Positions 1 through 6,781 of a stretch of 39,428 nucleotides of DNA are shown in pieces. The stretch covers positions 1 through 39,428 of IMG/VR virus record IMGVR_UViG_3300047557_001008. The stretch is one strand, 5' to 3'. Position 1 is the stretch's first letter, and each line of letters opens with the position of its first letter. The notes beneath the pieces were generated by a model that saw only the letters and a list, made by a program, of their open reading frames with translations, was not told where the DNA came from and made no database searches. The position numbers were made by a program, and so were the translations under genes. The stretch comes from a virus.

Positions 1-127
1 ACTGTGTATAGGGTTGTTGCTGTTGTTGCCGATGGGTTTGATTGCCCAAGGACTTTATAGGTTGTTGGCATTTATTTCTCCTTAGTTACATCCCACCGAA
101 CAGCAACGCTGTTGGTGTTGGGTCTGT
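1..127. repeat. Terminal direct repeat (left copy) of a circular assembly
   Basis: Bases 1-127 are identical to 39302-39428. A repeat of exactly 127 bp at both contig ends is what a k=127 de Bruijn assembler leaves on a circular contig, so this is read as assembly overlap and not as a biological terminal repeat. The unique circle is therefore 39,301 bp. The copy contains the first codons of the 109-aa gene whose full version lies at 39043-39372. Confidence 0.9.
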
Positions 128-1780
128 TGTAATTGTTGCCCACGAAGCGGTACTTCCGTCTGTGGTCAAATATTTTCCTGAGTTTCCTGTCTGGCTTGGT
201 AGAGCATCTACGCTTGCCCAAGAAGCGGCGCTTCCATTTGTTGTTAGATATTTACCAGATTGTCCTGTCTGGGTAGGTACAACATATACGCTAGTTGTAT
301 CAAGGCTAAGTGTAACAGCACCTGAAGTACCACCACCGCTAAGTCCTGTACCAGCAGTGACTCCTGTAATGTCGCCTTGATTAGGCGCTTGCCATTCAAG
401 TCCTGTTGCTGTCGCTGAGTTGACACTTAAGACATAACCGTTAGTTGCAGCAACTGTGAGTTGGTCAAAGGCTTGTGCTCCTGTACCTACTAGTAAATCT
501 CCCTTTGCATCAAAGGATGCAGCAACTGCAGCAGCAGCGCTGGCTGCACTTACAGCAGCAGAGTTAGCAGAAGTCAGAGCAGATGAAGCAGATGTACTTG
601 CGCTAGCAGCAGAGGTAGCAGCAGCAGTTGCACTGGCTGCAGCAGATGTTGCAGATGTTGCAGCAGCACTTGCTGATGTAGCCGAAGCAGTTGCCGAGTT
701 GGCTGCAGATGTAGCAGATGTGCTGGCTGAGTTAGCGCTAGTTAAAGCAGATGAGGCTGATGTTGCTGCTGAGGTAGCCGATGTGGCAGCAGCGGCAGCA
801 GAGTTAGAAGCCGTAGTAGCAGAGGCAGCAGCGCTTGTGGCGCTGGTTGCTGCTGCAGTCGCAGAAGCCGCTGCAGAGGTTGCAGAGGTGGCTGCTGCTG
901 TGGCTGAGGTAGATGCACTGTTGGCGCTAGTTAGGGCGCTAGAAGCACTTGTAGAGGCGCTAGAGGCACTCGTAGCGGCAGAGGCAGCACTAGTAGCAGC
1001 CGATGCTGCTGAGGTTGCTGCAGCCGTTGCTGAGCCTAGAATGCTATCTACATAATCTTTAGGTGTAGCAGAGGATGAAATCATTCCTGCGCTGGACAGA
1101 CCTGTAATTGTTGGCGTACCTGATATTACAGGGCTCGTCAAGGTTTTATTGGTCAGCGTCTGTGTAGCGTCAACGATGACTACCGTACCTGTGGTATTAG
1201 GTAGGGTGATTGTGTTGTCCTGTGTCGGGTCAACTACAGTCAGGGTTGTCTCGTAGGCATCTGCTGTAGAGCCTTCAAAGACTATGCTAGCTTCAGCAGA
1301 GGGTGTACCTGTAAGAGTAGGATTTGAAATTGTTGGAGAGGTAAGAGTCTTGTTGGTAAGGGTCTGTGTCTTGAGCGTACCTACAACAACACCCTCACCT
1401 GAACCAATACCGTGCATTGTGTGACCAGAGCCACTACCGTCATTGTAGTAAGCATCTGATTCTGCATGGAGGTTAGCATCGCGGAAGTCACGGCCGATAG
1501 CCATGTGGCGAACTACTGCACCTGCTGAGTGTTCCTGTGCCGATGAGCCGTCAATAGCACGAGTAACCGTAAAGGTATTAGTGGCAACCGCCGTGGCATC
1601 TACGATTTCTTCAAGAGCTGTATCTGGGTCGATGACCAATGTAAAGGTACGACCAGATGGGATTGTAACACCGCCTAACAATGTGGTACCTGATACAACT
1701 GTCATCGAGGTAGCACCCGATGTAATTGTTCCAGTCAGCGTAGTTTGCTGAGAGCGGGACGAGTATTGGCGAGTTGTCAT
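86..1780 (-). CDS. Tail fibre protein with long Ala/Ser/Thr repeat shaft
   Basis: A 564-aa protein. Residues 1-235 are Thr/Gly/Val-rich beta-type sequence with TNKTLTSP repeated near 142 and 210. Residues about 249-420 are a low-complexity shaft of Ala/Ser/Thr heptad-like units, as in trimeric phage side-tail fibres. Near 425 comes the module AKGDLLVG..LTV..GLEWQAP that recurs in the three other fibre genes of this genome. The C-terminus has two copies of QTGxSGKYLTTxGSxxSWA, which also suggests a trimeric tip. The start ATG lies 8 nt after the 308-aa gene. Its role is inferred as host attachment. The shaft is highly repetitive at DNA level (about 510-1030), so its length in the assembly may be unreliable. 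Confidence 0.8.
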   Translation of the reverse strand: MTTRQYSSRSQQTTLTGTITSGATSMTVVSGTTLLGGVTIPSGRTFTLVIDPDTALEEIVDATAVATNTFTVTRAIDGSSAQEHSAGAVVRHMAIGRDFRDANLHAESDAYYNDGSGSGHTMHGIGSGEGVVVGTLKTQTLTNKTLTSPTISNPTLTGTPSAEASIVFEGSTADAYETTLTVVDPTQDNTITLPNTTGTVVIVDATQTLTNKTLTSPVISGTPTITGLSSAGMISSSATPKDYVDSILGSATAAATSAASAATSAASAATSASSASTSASSALTSANSASTSATAAATSATSAAASATAAATSATSAAASATTASNSAAAAATSATSAATSASSALTSANSASTSATSAANSATASATSASAAATSATSAAASATAAATSAASASTSASSALTSANSAAVSAASAAAAVAASFDAKGDLLVGTGAQAFDQLTVAATNGYVLSVNSATATGLEWQAPNQGDITGVTAGTGLSGGGTSGAVTLSLDTTSVYVVPTQTGQSGKYLTTNGSAASWASVDALPSQTGNSGKYLTTDGSTASWATITTDPTPTALLFGGM

Positions 1781-1788
1781 TTAGGTTC

Positions 1789-2715
1789 CTATCGGCTGTA
1801 GTGAACTCGGGTTGGGAATTGACCCTGGAAGGCTGATATTTCTTCTTTAAGTCTTTGTTGATATAGTGCATAGATTTGACGAGCAGCGGAGTTGGCAGAG
1901 CCAAAGGAGCGCTTAGCATCAATCTCATCAGCTTGTGGAGCAATCTGGCTAGCACGAGCTGGGTCAAGATAAGTCAGTAGTCGGTATGCTGTACCAAGAG
2001 TTATAACATCTCTAACAGTTTCAGAATATCCTGTGGTTGTTGTGAAGACATCAGATGTGCTAGACATTGCTGATGGCTGCTTAAGATAGTTAACCTTTAC
2101 TGTTCGTCCAGCAGTGATGTAATCACCAACAGTAACTGTCTGGGCATTGTTGCCCCATGTAGCAGATTCAGCCTTGGCGTCCCATGTCCAACGGCGAACT
2201 GGAATCCATTCCTGGCTAGGACCAATATCTTGCCAAGACATAGTCAGTACATTCTCAATAAGACTTCCACCACTATCAGATACTTCATAAGTTGTAACTG
2301 ATGGGTTGAAGGTAAAGGTTGTTTGTCCGATAACCATTAGCTGTGTACCAACAGCACGGACTGTGTCATTGATAGCACGCTTGACGACAGCGCGTGGGAA
2401 GATTGGAGAGATAGTAACCTTGGTATCTTCTACATGTGTGGCAGGTGTAGTGCCTAGATATCCTCGTCCATATGGAGCAATAGTTGCTGTGTTACCTACA
2501 CGGTCAAAGGAAGATACCCACATCAATTCCTCGTCAACTTCAATGACACCCTTGCCCAAGTCTTGAGTAGAGCCTAGGCTCAGAATCGTTGGCGAGGAAC
2601 TAGGAGAAGTTAATGTGGTGACTGCAGCCGTAAGGTATGTGCTTCTGTCCTGCTGGTATGTATATCCTGATAGGTTAACAAGAACCTCATCAATCATTTC
2701 TGCAAGTGTTGTCAC
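1789..2715 (-). CDS. Structural protein, possible head-tail connector/adaptor
   Basis: A 308-aa soluble protein starting with a GTG that overlaps the previous stop as GTGA. It begins with an amphipathic helix (TLAEMIDEVLVNLSG), continues with beta-rich sequence and ends with a helical segment rich in Ala/Gln (about 235-300). It lies between small head-proximal genes and the long fibre gene, where a connector or fibre-attachment protein is expected. I do not recognise a specific family; the adaptor role is inference from position and length. Confidence 0.5.
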   Translation of the reverse strand: MTTLAEMIDEVLVNLSGYTYQQDRSTYLTAAVTTLTSPSSSPTILSLGSTQDLGKGVIEVDEELMWVSSFDRVGNTATIAPYGRGYLGTTPATHVEDTKVTISPIFPRAVVKRAINDTVRAVGTQLMVIGQTTFTFNPSVTTYEVSDSGGSLIENVLTMSWQDIGPSQEWIPVRRWTWDAKAESATWGNNAQTVTVGDYITAGRTVKVNYLKQPSAMSSTSDVFTTTTGYSETVRDVITLGTAYRLLTYLDPARASQIAPQADEIDAKRSFGSANSAARQIYALYQQRLKEEISAFQGQFPTRVHYSR

Positions 2716-2987
2716 AGGTTAATGCTCCTTAAAGCGTCAGTTGGGGATAAATCAGTTGTTCCTGCAAGTTCATTGCAGATACCGCCAAGTGCCTTGTATT
2801 CATTTGGCTGACGATTAGCGTCTGCTTTCTTATTAAGAGCACCAATCAAGGCTAGGCCTGTAGTTCCAGCATACACATTGGCAGCTTCAGTAGGTGCAAC
2901 ATATGCACTAATTGCCGGATATGTCCCACCATTAGCCAAGCGATTGAGTTCGCTAGTAAATGAACTACCTGCTGTTCCTGTCGCCAT
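2712..2987 (-). CDS. Hypothetical late protein, 91 aa
   Basis: A small Ala/Asn-rich protein with no cysteine motif beyond one Cys and no transmembrane segment. The sequence NRLANGGTYPAIS and a C-terminal L..TDALRSINL are visible. It overlaps the next gene by 4 nt and directly follows the basic 131-aa gene, so it is co-translated with virion genes. Function unknown; a small virion or assembly protein fits the position. Confidence 0.65.
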   Translation of the reverse strand: MATGTAGSSFTSELNRLANGGTYPAISAYVAPTEAANVYAGTTGLALIGALNKKADANRQPNEYKALGGICNELAGTTDLSPTDALRSINL

Positions 2988-3382
2988 TATCTATACCTCG
3001 AAGTTTTCTTTGCTATTGATTTAGGTTGCTTAGAGAATTGTTTACCCTTACGCAAGTCTTCTCGTTTCTTTTCTGAAGTCTTAGCATACTCAGCTGCTGA
3101 CAACTTCTCACGAGCTTTTTTAGGAAGGTAACGCTCACCTGTAGCCTTAGAGCCTTGTGTGCTAGGCTTACCTGACTTAGTACCCCAGTCCTCTTTAGTC
3201 CACTTGGACAAAGACTTCTGCTTGCTGGTCTTGCTACCTGTGTAGCCACCACCAGCCTTCTTATATTCTTGGGCTACTATCTGTGCTTTACGAGCAGACC
3301 ATTGACCAGCCTTGCCACCTTTTGTCCCAGCAAGTACACGGTTCTTGATACGCTCACGCAGTTCAGGTTTGGTGTATGACAT
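2987..3382 (-). CDS. Basic DUF5872-like protein, 131 aa
   Basis: The ATG at 3382 overlaps the upstream stop as TAATG and is preferred to an upstream in-frame GTG. The protein is very rich in Lys, Gly, Ser and Arg, starting SYTKPELRERIKNRVLAGTK and carrying GQWSARKAQIVAQEYKKAGG and KPSTQG.KATGERYLPKKAR. These are features of the DUF5872 family found in phages, giant viruses and some bacteria, whose function is not known. It sits in a run of six tiny basic genes behind the capsid gene. Binding to packaged DNA or RNA is possible but unproven. Confidence 0.75.
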   Translation of the reverse strand: MSYTKPELRERIKNRVLAGTKGGKAGQWSARKAQIVAQEYKKAGGGYTGSKTSKQKSLSKWTKEDWGTKSGKPSTQGSKATGERYLPKKAREKLSAAEYAKTSEKKREDLRKGKQFSKQPKSIAKKTSRYR

Positions 3383-3687
3383 TACCACTTAACCTTATCT
3401 GCCCAGTAAGCTGCACTCATCTTGCCTTTAGCAATATTCTTTGAATGGCGTGCTTTGAAAGATGCACGCTTCTTTTTCATTCTGTCAGACTCTCCAGCTT
3501 TAGGCTTGCCTGCAGTTTCTGCACCTTGCTCACCGAAACGGATAGTCTTTACTTTGTCCCCGACTTTAGCCACAACGACATGTGACTTCTTAGGATGGTT
3601 GGGAGTACGCTTAGGCTTGTTGAAACCTGAGACTCCAGCACGAGCTAACCGTGGGTCACGCTTGCTTTTGTTTTCCATACTCCCCAT
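3382..3687 (-). CDS. Small basic protein, 101 aa
   Basis: Highly basic: KRDPRLARAGVSGFNKPKRT at the N-terminus, a beta-like VVVAKVGDKVKTIRFGEQGA in the middle, and KRASFKARHSKNIAKGKM at the C-terminus. Similar small proteins occur in aquatic phages to my knowledge, without known function. The start at 3687 has AGGAAAG just upstream; an internal ATG at 3678 is the alternative. It overlaps the 47-aa gene by 32 nt and the DUF5872-like gene by one base. Confidence 0.7.
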   Translation of the reverse strand: MGSMENKSKRDPRLARAGVSGFNKPKRTPNHPKKSHVVVAKVGDKVKTIRFGEQGAETAGKPKAGESDRMKKKRASFKARHSKNIAKGKMSAAYWADKVKW

Positions 3688-3799
3688 ACTTTCCTAGAAC
3701 CGCTCGGATTCTACCATCTTTACGAAGTTTTACTACCATGCCATCTTTAATTTGAATCGGGTTAAATCTACGGTGTGGCTTGTATTTACCCGAAGACAT
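3656..3799 (-). CDS. Tiny basic late protein, 47 aa
   Basis: The reading frame runs ATG at 3799 to TGA at 3656 and encodes MSSGKYKPHRRFNPIQIKDG followed by MVVKLRKDGRIRAVLGKYG and a short tail. It is joined to the upstream gene by TAATG and overlaps the next gene by 32 nt, the usual spacing in this operon. The content matches its Lys/Arg-rich neighbours. Function unknown; a nucleic-acid-binding or small virion role is possible. Confidence 0.55.
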   Translation of the reverse strand: MSSGKYKPHRRFNPIQIKDGMVVKLRKDGRIRAVLGKYGEYGKQKQA

Positions 3800-3957
3800 T
3801 ACTTTTTCTTCTTAGCCATACCTGCTTGTGACAATGCAATTGCCACAGCTTGCTTCTTAGACTTTACTTTCTTGGAAGACTTACCAATGTTAAGCTCGCC
3901 CTTTTTGAACTCGCGCATAACCTTGGATACTTTCTTTTGCTTAGCAGTCTTCTTCAT
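3799..3957 (-). CDS. DUF6496-like small basic protein, 52 aa
   Basis: The 52-aa product contains KVMREFKKGELNIGKSSK and KSKKQAVAIALSQAGMAKKK. This resembles the small DUF6496 family (KVMREFK..G.L..G...VK.RKQAIAIALSEA), which is common in bacteria and phages and has no established function. The start at 3957 overlaps the upstream stop (ATGA) and its own stop overlaps the next start (TAATG). The tight coupling supports real expression. Confidence 0.7.
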   Translation of the reverse strand: MKKTAKQKKVSKVMREFKKGELNIGKSSKKVKSKKQAVAIALSQAGMAKKKK

Positions 3958-4127
3958 TTCTTCTTCTTCTCAATCAGGTTGCCGTTCTTATCATAACGAC
4001 GGCCCTGGAATAGAGCTCCATAGAACTGACCGGTGTTCTCTTCTGTTCGGCTAGAATCCCATTGCGAATATTCTTTTGCAACATTCTTAATGTATCTAGC
4101 AGCACGGCCATATGCGCTACCTGCCAT
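3954..4127 (-). CDS. Small late protein, 57 aa
   Basis: The frame begins with ATG at 4127 and ends in TGA overlapping the next start. It encodes MAGSAYGRAARYIKNVAKEY, then SQWDSSRTEENTGQFYGAL and a KKKK tail. An amphipathic N-terminal half is followed by an aromatic GQFYGALFQGRRYD segment. I do not recognise a family. It is part of the run of tiny basic genes between capsid and connector genes. Confidence 0.55.
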   Translation of the reverse strand: MAGSAYGRAARYIKNVAKEYSQWDSSRTEENTGQFYGALFQGRRYDKNGNLIEKKKK

Positions 4128-4128
4128 G

Positions 4129-4305
4129 TTACTTCTTCTTTCCCATTTTCTTCATTGAGCTTTTGGCAGCCATCTTCTTCATACCCTTTTTGGCTTCCAT
4201 CTTCTTCTCTGCTTTGGATTCCATCTTCTCACCCATAGCATAAGCCTTAGCTGCCTTCTTACCCTTAGCTGTGTAAGGGAACTTCTTATTGCCTACTTTT
4301 GGCAT
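4129..4305 (-). CDS. Lys/Met/Ala-rich small protein, 58 aa
   Basis: The ATG at 4305 follows AGGAGTATAAA, a strong ribosome site. The product starts MPKVGNKKFPYTAKGKKAAK and continues with alternating Lys, Ala, Met and Glu to a KKMGKKK end. It is close to half lysine plus alanine and predicted to be helical when bound to nucleic acid. This PKVGNKKFPY..KGKK style of protein occurs in other environmental phages. A DNA-condensing or packaged role is inference only. Confidence 0.65.
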   Translation of the reverse strand: MPKVGNKKFPYTAKGKKAAKAYAMGEKMESKAEKKMEAKKGMKKMAAKSSMKKMGKKK

Positions 4306-4306
4306 T

Positions 4307-4618
4307 TTATACTCCTAGTTCTTTCATTACCGCTGCTGATTTTTTATTGATTGCTGTAGCCGGAGGCATCTTGCCAGCATCATATGCTTTGCCCAATGTC
4401 TCACTAGCCTTTACTGCTTCCTGAATCTTCTTCATTGAAGTTCCAGATGGTTGAATGCCTTGTGCTCTAGCTTCTTTGTAGGCATCCAATTCTTTGTTGA
4501 ACGCTTTGTTAGTCATCTGTTTGCGACTGTCAGCGTCTCCTGCATTCATTTGTAAGCTTAGGCCTTTACACCCAAAGCAGCCGTCCACCGGCTCAGGATG
4601 ATGTTCCCAATGTTTCAT
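4307..4618 (-). CDS. Hypothetical late protein with CxxC near N-terminus, 103 aa
   Basis: The N-terminus MKHWEHHPEPVDGCFGCKGL combines His and Cys in a way that could bind a metal (H3, H6, H7, C14, C17). The rest is helical and charged, ending AVMKELGV. The start overlaps the stop of the 90-aa gene. The N-terminal pattern is familiar from other actinophage and aquatic phage proteins of unknown function. Position two genes after the capsid gene suggests a head-associated or head-completion role. Confidence 0.65.
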   Translation of the reverse strand: MKHWEHHPEPVDGCFGCKGLSLQMNAGDADSRKQMTNKAFNKELDAYKEARAQGIQPSGTSMKKIQEAVKASETLGKAYDAGKMPPATAINKKSAAVMKELGV

Positions 4619-4887
4619 AGCGCTGTAAAGTTATCCTCCGTGACACCGACTCCGCCAGCAATGAGTGCTGCCTTTGTTGTGTCATCTACTTCGTATGAGT
4701 AGCCACCACGATATACGGCTGGATATGTATCCAAGTCGTCATCTACAGGATAGCGTATCTGTGCGTATCCACCAGTAGGCTTTAGTACTATTGTAATACC
4801 TCTGTCAATTTTATAGAAGTAAAACAAACGGTGCTCACCAGCAGGCCCTTCCTCTACGGTTGGGGTTTTAAATAACCAGGTTGTCAT
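4615..4887 (-). CDS. Hypothetical late protein, 90 aa (first gene after capsid)
   Basis: The ATG at 4887 follows AAAGGGA and is preferred to an earlier start at 4929 that would lie inside the hairpin behind the capsid gene. The protein is beta-rich (HRLFYFYKIDRGITIVLKP, YPAVYRGGYSYEVDDTTKAA) with no cysteine. Its place directly after the major capsid gene suggests a capsid decoration or head-completion protein, but I recognise no family. Confidence 0.65.
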   Translation of the reverse strand: MTTWLFKTPTVEEGPAGEHRLFYFYKIDRGITIVLKPTGGYAQIRYPVDDDLDTYPAVYRGGYSYEVDDTTKAALIAGGVGVTEDNFTAL

Positions 4888-4916
4888 AAGTCCCTTTCTA
4901 GTGAACTCACCCCGAA

Positions 4917-4938
4917 GGGTAGGTTTCAAGGCCTACCC
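4917..4938 (-). terminator. Hairpin behind the major capsid gene (possible attenuator)
   Basis: GGGTAGG at 4917-4923 pairs with CCTACCC at 4932-4938. On the minus strand the 3' arm also begins a second, mutually exclusive hairpin, ACCC-TTCG-GGGT. No run of U follows, so full termination is unlikely; partial termination or mRNA protection that raises capsid expression over downstream genes is more plausible. Confidence 0.45.
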
Positions 4939-4953
4939 TGCAGAGTCAATCAA

Positions 4954-6156
4954 CTAGAGAGCAGCGATTGAGGAACCAGAGGTAATGCGATACAACGCTT
5001 CGTCGCGGTAGACTGCGAAGCCAAGTACGCCGTACCAGCCCATTGGGCGGAAGCGCATCAACTTATCAGTTACATTACCGATAACGATGTGTGGTTCTTC
5101 AGCAACGGCTTCTGCCATAGCTTGAGCACCGCACACGATTGTGTCGAATACACGGGTTACTGGAGTTACAGTAACAGTTGTGGTTGCAGTAACTGCACCA
5201 GTGTTTGCTGTATCTACAGTGAAGGTTGTGGTTGAGCCAGAGGTGCTGATTGCAGTAATCTTTGCACCAGAAGCAATACCAGTTCCAGCAATCTTATCGC
5301 CAACTTCTGCACGAGTTGCGATAACAGCAGAAGAAGCAACACCGAAGGTGAAGCCTGCTGATGTACCTGCAACGGTTACAGCGGTTGTAGCGAGAGCGGT
5401 CTGGTCTGCACCTGACTTAGCGCTGTAAAGGCGTGGAGATTCGATGAAGAATGCGCCTTCGTATTCTCCGATTTCTCCTGCCCATACTTTGTCTACAGCT
5501 GGAGAAGTCTGGATGTGTGTGAAGTTCCAGCCCATGTTTCCGGTTTCTGCACGAAGGTCGTGTGAAACTTCTGGGTGGATACCTGTCCAGTACAAGGAAC
5601 CACGGCGAGCCTTGGCCTTGTTTGCACGGAGCTTAGCAACAGCACGACGGATATCAGCTGAGTCAATTGTATCAGCAGCATCTACACCAGCAACAGAAGT
5701 TGCGTTACCTGCGTAGATGTTGTTGGAACCTGAGCGAAGAGTTGTCATAGCAACTGCATCGATGGAGTCAGCAAGGTTGTAAGCAATGATGTTTGCAATC
5801 GCTGGGTCTACATCTGCAAGTGAGAACAACTCAAGTGCACGGGTTACGAGTACTGCATTTCCGTACTCATTGAGAGTAACGGTGACAGTTGTAGGTGTTG
5901 ATAGAGAAACTGCATCTGGGTCAGTTGTCTCTGTCAGTGTTGAGGTTGCCTGGTCCAAATCGACATACTTCTGGAGTACGACGGTTTGTCCTGGGATTGC
6001 TTGGCGTGCAGGACGCTTATCTGCGACAGAACGAATTAGTGGTTCTGAACGGAGAGCGAACTCGAGAAGGCGGTCATACGCCTTCTGTACGAGACCTGCG
6101 CCACCAACTGTACCGCCGAGTGATGTACTCGCGGTAGAGGTATATTGGTTTGACAT
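4954..6156 (-). CDS. Major capsid protein, N4-gp56-like family
   Basis: A 400-aa protein that resembles the N4-gp56-type HK97-fold capsid family: an N-terminal QKAYDRLLEFALRSEPL helix, IPGQTVVLQKYVDL, LNEYGNAVLVTR near 95-106, and a C-terminal GWYGVLGFAVYRDEALYRI. Residues about 248-333 look like an inserted Ig-like or beta-sandwich surface domain (GDKIAGTGIASGAKITAI..STTTFTV) before the fold resumes at VFDTIVCGAQAMAEA. It follows the scaffold gene and precedes a hairpin. It forms the icosahedral shell. Confidence 0.88.
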   Translation of the reverse strand: MSNQYTSTASTSLGGTVGGAGLVQKAYDRLLEFALRSEPLIRSVADKRPARQAIPGQTVVLQKYVDLDQATSTLTETTDPDAVSLSTPTTVTVTLNEYGNAVLVTRALELFSLADVDPAIANIIAYNLADSIDAVAMTTLRSGSNNIYAGNATSVAGVDAADTIDSADIRRAVAKLRANKAKARRGSLYWTGIHPEVSHDLRAETGNMGWNFTHIQTSPAVDKVWAGEIGEYEGAFFIESPRLYSAKSGADQTALATTAVTVAGTSAGFTFGVASSAVIATRAEVGDKIAGTGIASGAKITAISTSGSTTTFTVDTANTGAVTATTTVTVTPVTRVFDTIVCGAQAMAEAVAEEPHIVIGNVTDKLMRFRPMGWYGVLGFAVYRDEALYRITSGSSIAAL

Positions 6157-6185
6157 TAGTTTTAGTCTCCTAGACTATGAACGGA

Positions 6186-6665
6186 TTATTGTTGTGATTG
6201 GAGAATTGACAGCAACTCTTCAGCAGAGTTTGCTTGATTTAAACGCTGGTCTAAATCCAATCCTCTATCAGGTGTCACGGCACCTTGTGTCAAGACATCT
6301 TGCTGGCGTAGCCGTGCAATGTCTTGTTGACTTACAGGGGCTTCTTCTTGCTGAACCTTGATTCCAAACAAGTCTGCGTTATCATCGAGCCAGTGTGATA
6401 CTGACTCCTCGTTAACATCATCCAAGTCTTTCAATACAAGGCGTGCAGCTTTTTCGTTGACACCCTTCTTTGCTAGGACTTCCTTAACGACTCGCTCACG
6501 CTGCACCTTGGATAGTGACTCAAGTTGCTCAGTAAGTTCCTTGATACGCTTCTCGTCAGCACGCTTGGCTTTGCGTAACTTCTTTAACAAGTCACTGCCA
6601 TCACCATTGTACTGCTCTTGTGTATCTAGGTCATCGTCTTCATCGTCCCAGTAGTTGTTGCTCAT
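6186..6665 (-). CDS. Capsid scaffolding protein
   Basis: A 159-aa acidic and helical protein: an N-terminal run of Asp/Glu (DDEDDDL), a coiled coil at about 27-65 (KRADEKRIKELTEQLESLSK), then KKGVNEKAARLVLKDLDD and a Gln-rich C-terminus. This size and composition, immediately upstream of the major capsid gene, is typical of phage scaffolding or head-assembly proteins. There is no catalytic motif. The scaffold is expected to sit inside the procapsid and leave or be digested, possibly by the protease encoded at 15266-15811. Confidence 0.8.
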   Translation of the reverse strand: MSNNYWDDEDDDLDTQEQYNGDGSDLLKKLRKAKRADEKRIKELTEQLESLSKVQRERVVKEVLAKKGVNEKAARLVLKDLDDVNEESVSHWLDDNADLFGIKVQQEEAPVSQQDIARLRQQDVLTQGAVTPDRGLDLDQRLNQANSAEELLSILQSQQ

Positions 6666-6736
6666 AGCAACCCACCCTTCTATTCGTTGTTAGTCGCAAG
6701 CCTCAGTTACCATTCGGGGAAATGGGCTGGCTCTTG

Positions 6737-6775
6737 CTATCGGTCTTCTACACCGACGGGGCCGATAGGTCCGTC
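6737..6775 (-). other. Overlapping inverted repeats in the gap before the scaffold gene
   Basis: CTATCGG (6737-6743) pairs with CCGATAG (6762-6768), while GACGG (6755-6759) can instead pair with CCGTC (6771-6775). The two hairpins exclude one another. They lie in the 116-nt gap between the 543-aa gene and the scaffold gene, where a step-up in capsid-module expression by RNA processing or a switch would make sense. No promoter of consensus quality is visible in this gap. Confidence 0.35.
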
Positions 6776-6781
6776 AGGATT

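Noticed and set aside
1-127. Biological direct terminal repeats as in T7-like phages
   Set aside because: The length equals a standard maximum assembler k-mer and the repeat lies inside coding sequence of fibre genes, so assembly circularity is the simpler reading.
456-1055. A long plus-strand frame rich in Ala/Val/Asp/Glu opposite the fibre shaft
   Set aside because: It is the antisense shadow of the Ala/Ser/Thr repeats; its composition follows from the repeat codons, and it lacks a ribosome site and operon context.
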